From: Phycisphaerae bacterium
Lineage (GTDB): Bacteria; Planctomycetota; Phycisphaerae; Phycisphaerales; SM1A02
Length of the DNA stretch: 8,850 nucleotides
Direction: 5' to 3'
Assembly (NCBI GenBank): GCA_018663565.1
Contig: JABJQE010000225.1
Coordinates: 1 to 8,850 of the forward strand
The notes under the pieces are model-generated. The model was not told where the DNA came from. It searched no databases and saw only the letters and a program-made list of their open reading frames with translations. A program made the position numbers and the translations under genes. This document shows, piece by piece, positions 6,899 through 8,850 of this stretch (the first letter of the stretch is position 1; every line of letters begins with the position of its first letter).

Positions 6899-7752
6899 TG
6901 AAGATTCGAATTCTCATCGCGCTTCTCGCCCTCTCGGTCATCTTCAACATCTTCTTTGTTGCGGGCGCAATTCAAAAGAATCGCCCTCGGCCAAAGGATC
7001 CCGTTGCTGAAATCACGCGGGTTGCCAATGAACTCAGCCTTGATGACCAACAAGCTGGTCGGCTTGAAGAACTTCGGGCGTCGTACCGCGCAGACACCGA
7101 ACTCATTCGGGGCGAACTACATGAAGTGCGAGATGCAATTGGCGCAGAAATGGCATCTGATACACCAGATGGCACAGCACTTCGCACACTCATGGAACGC
7201 GAATCTACGCTCATCGCGAAACGGCGAGAAGCTGCCCAACAACACTTTGGCCACTTCGTCGATCTCTTAACGCCCGAACAACGGCACCACCTCGGCCGAC
7301 GCATGCACCCACCTCACGTAAAGGGTCAAGGGAAAGACCGTAGTGATCGCCCACCCGCTCTAGCCCTAGAGCAATTCGACACCGACGGGGATGGTGAATT
7401 GAATGCATCCGAACGCGAAGAGGCCCAACGCACCGTCGAACTTCGTCGCGGTCAGGTGTCCACATGGCGTGAGGAAATGCGGGTGAAGTTCGACGAGGAT
7501 CAAGACGGCCGTCTTGATGCCGCCGAGCGAGAAAAAATGCGAGCATGGCTTCTCGAACAAGGGTTTTCACCACCGACAGACGGAGGTCGCCGGGGCCATC
7601 GCCGAGGTCATATCGACCCCAGTCACCCGGATGATGGACCACCGCGACGCGGTGGCCCGCGCAGAGGCCCGAGAGGACTCGGCGAACCACCACTCGGAGG
7701 GCCGCCCCCGGACGGCCCCCCATCAGACGCGCCACCACCCGGCAACGCCTGA
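6898..7752 (+). CDS. Membrane-anchored Spy/CnrX-like periplasmic protein with two EF-hands (candidate signal sensor)
   Basis: A 284-residue protein. Residues 1-25 form an uncleaved signal anchor (MKIRILIALLALSVIFNIFF). Residues 36-136 are helical, with features of the Spy/CpxP/ZraP/CnrX (heavy-metal resistance) superfamily: ELSLDDQQAGRLEELRASYR at 45-64 and LLTPEQRHHLGRRM at 123-136. A His cluster (H116, H119, H130, H131, H137, H140) could bind metal. Two canonical EF-hand loops follow: DTDGDGELNASE (161-172) and DEDQDGRLDAAE (199-210). The tail (about 225-284) is Gly/Pro/Arg-rich and ends PPPGNA. Its ATG overlaps the anti-sigma stop by one base (TAATG), with GGAG 8 nt upstream, so it is the third gene of a coupled operon. 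By analogy with CnrX in cnrYXH it may sense a periplasmic ligand and release the anti-sigma factor; calcium as ligand is inferred from the EF-hands only. Confidence 0.82.
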   Translation: MKIRILIALLALSVIFNIFFVAGAIQKNRPRPKDPVAEITRVANELSLDDQQAGRLEELRASYRADTELIRGELHEVRDAIGAEMASDTPDGTALRTLMERESTLIAKRREAAQQHFGHFVDLLTPEQRHHLGRRMHPPHVKGQGKDRSDRPPALALEQFDTDGDGELNASEREEAQRTVELRRGQVSTWREEMRVKFDEDQDGRLDAAEREKMRAWLLEQGFSPPTDGGRRGHRRGHIDPSHPDDGPPRRGGPRRGPRGLGEPPLGGPPPDGPPSDAPPPGNA

Positions 7753-7811
7753 CCAACTCGAACTGAATTGCCGATACACTCGCACACCACTCAAGCGGGA
7801 GCGCGTGTCTC

Positions 7812-8219
7812 ATGATCGGTTGGTTTTTTCTCATCCTTGCAATTGGCTTTGAAGTGGCTGCTGCCACCTTCATGAAACTCTCCGATGGACTCACACGGTT
7901 CTGGCCGTCTGTATGGATGGCCATCTGCTATATCTTGTGCTTTCTCGCGATGATCAAATCGCTCGAATACCTGCAAATTGGCGTTGTATATGCAATCTGG
8001 GCGGGCGTTGGCACCGCGGCCATTGCCTTCATCGGCGTCTGGCTCTTTGGTGACACCATGCCATGGGTCAAGATCTGTGGCATCGCCCTGATCATTCTTG
8101 GTGTCGCCATGATTCACATGGGCGGCACGCACACACCCGAAGATCTCGCCCGCATCAAGGCCGATCACCACGTCAGCGACGAAGCGTCCGCCGATACAGC
8201 GTCATTGCCCGAGGCATGA
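7812..8219 (+). CDS. Small multidrug resistance (SMR) family transporter, EmrE/QacE type
   Basis: A 135-residue inner-membrane protein with four hydrophobic segments (about 2-21, 33-51, 57-77 and 84-104), matching the SMR fold. SMR proteins work as antiparallel dimers exchanging protons for lipophilic cations or guanidinium-type substrates. Key residues align with EmrE numbering: E14 in IGFEVAAATFMKLSDGLTR, the essential proton/substrate site, and Y60 and W63 in YAIWAGVG. WPSVW before TM2 is also typical. It is longer than the usual 105-110 residues, with a polar acidic C-terminal tail of about 28 residues. The start ATG 7812 has GGGAG 10 nt upstream. It begins 59 nt after the EF-hand protein gene on the same strand with no visible terminator between, so read-through from the sigma operon is possible. 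Its last 47 nt overlap the opposing cyclase-M48 gene. The substrate cannot be told from sequence. Confidence 0.93.
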   Translation: MIGWFFLILAIGFEVAAATFMKLSDGLTRFWPSVWMAICYILCFLAMIKSLEYLQIGVVYAIWAGVGTAAIAFIGVWLFGDTMPWVKICGIALIILGVAMIHMGGTHTPEDLARIKADHHVSDEASADTASLPEA

Positions 8220-8850
8220 TCACCTGAAAGTCATCGATTCGCGTGCGTGGCAATGGGTGGGTTGACAAGAACTCAACCCCTCCACTGTTCTGTTCATCCA
8301 TTCGCTGCCACAGATCAATTGCTTCACGCGGATCAAAGCCCGCGTTTGCTGCAATCATTAAGCCCAGTTCGTCGGCCTCGGATTCATGCAGTCGGCTATA
8401 GGGCAACATGACACCAACTGACGCACCGACGCCCATCGCGCCGAGCACCATTCGACGGGTAGTGTCGTCTTGGTCCTCCAAGGCCACCGACCCAAGCACG
8501 AGGCCGCCAACAAGAAGGAGTTGATAACTCATTCTCTCGGCAGAGTGCGCTGCCATGACATGACCAATCTCATGACCGATCACAACCCCAATAGCGCCAT
8601 CGTTCTCAGCGAGTTCGATCATGCCGGTATGCACGCCGATGCGCGTGATGCCGAGCGCAATTCCCTCCTTTTGCCGTGTGGCCCGGAAGCCTTCCACGAA
8701 GGCGTCGAGGGCGAGCGCACAGGCCACGGCGCGGGTCGCGTGGTCCGATTGCTCCTGGGGCGCGCCAAAGAAGGCGACCACCGCATCGCCGACATATTTG
8801 TCGAGGGTGCCGCCATGGGCGCCGACGATCTTCGACATTCCGTCGAGATA
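8173..8850 (-). CDS. Chimeric frame: class III nucleotidyl cyclase fragment fused to an M48 metallopeptidase fragment (partial)
   Basis: The frame is open to the right edge (225 residues seen; start outside), so ATG 8838 is probably internal. Upstream residues through RIGVHTG (codons 8643-8623) match the middle of class III adenylate/guanylate cyclases: HGGTLDKYVGDAVVAFFGAP, whose GDAV Asp is the second metal ligand, then the DHATRAVACAL helix and RIGVHTG. Instead of the expected VVVGN...GD.VN.A.RL, the frame moves at TG into M48 peptidase sequence: MIELAENDGAIGVVIGHEIGH, a zinc motif with catalytic Glu; ESEADELG, the third ligand; and FLSTHPLPRTRID. The cyclase lacks its C-terminal catalytic residues and the M48 part lacks its usual N-terminal strands, so neither domain is complete. 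Hand-counted GC is about 66% over 8651-8850 against about 58% over 8421-8620. A genuine recombinant and an assembly join are both possible. The 3' end overlaps the SMR gene by 47 nt. Confidence 0.8.
   Translation of the reverse strand, partial: YLDGMSKIVGAHGGTLDKYVGDAVVAFFGAPQEQSDHATRAVACALALDAFVEGFRATRQKEGIALGITRIGVHTGMIELAENDGAIGVVIGHEIGHVMAAHSAERMSYQLLLVGGLVLGSVALEDQDDTTRRMVLGAMGVGASVGVMLPYSRLHESEADELGLMIAANAGFDPREAIDLWQRMDEQNSGGVEFLSTHPLPRTRIDDFQVIMPRAMTLYRRTLRR

Noticed and set aside
7211..7924. Minus-strand open frame of 237 codons opposite the EF-hand sensor gene
   Set aside because: It is antisense to two well-supported genes and reads as an Arg/Val-rich translation without motifs.
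1..8850. CRISPR arrays, tRNA or rRNA genes, insertion sequences
   Set aside because: No regularly spaced direct repeats, no tRNA-like cloverleaf or rRNA sequence noticed, and no transposase or terminal inverted repeats were seen by eye.

Overview
The window most likely comes from a planctomycete, probably of the Phycisphaerae type. The main clue is that two secreted proteins end in paired calcium-binding repeats of the form D-x-(N/D)-G-(D/S)-G-x-(V/I)-D-x-x-D-L-L followed by a W-G motif, a C-terminal signature common in that group. The extended ECF sigma-factor operon and the Gly/Arg/Pro-rich EF-hand proteins fit the same picture. Taxonomy is inferred from these traits only.

Layout, left to right. 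(1) 3-149, plus: the C-terminal end of an unidentified membrane protein. (2) 146-2251 and 2353-3654, both minus: two tandem paralogous secreted metzincin (M12B/reprolysin-like) metalloproteases with dockerin/EF-hand-like ends; the downstream copy also carries an Ig-like and a PA14 domain. (3) 3757-5673, minus: a large exported helical protein with an Arg/Gly-rich N-terminal region, Spy/CpxP-like helical modules and one canonical EF-hand; a perfect 13-bp hairpin follows its stop codon. (4) 5674-5834: a divergent control region. (5) 5835-7752, plus: a tightly overlapping operon of an ECF sigma factor, a one-TM anti-sigma candidate and a membrane-anchored Spy/CnrX-like protein with two EF-hands. 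(6) 7812-8219, plus: an EmrE-type small multidrug resistance transporter. (7) 8173-8850, minus: an in-frame chimera of a class III adenylate/guanylate cyclase fragment and an M48 metallopeptidase fragment, running off the right edge.

The most coherent system is the central block. The sigma, anti-sigma and sensor-like genes overlap by 4 nt and 1 nt. They are divergent from a second EF-hand/helical exported protein that resembles the sensor in plan (LS-x-D/E-x-Q helical modules, EF-hand, Pro/Gly-rich tail ending PPPG(N)A). The arrangement recalls the cnrYXH metal-sensing systems, but with calcium-type EF-hands added to the periplasmic component. A working model is that the periplasmic protein senses a metal ion or envelope state, controls the anti-sigma factor, and the released sigma factor drives its own operon and perhaps the divergent gene. 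This model is inference. The cyclase-M48 chimera at the right end is either a true recombination product or an assembly join and deserves checking.
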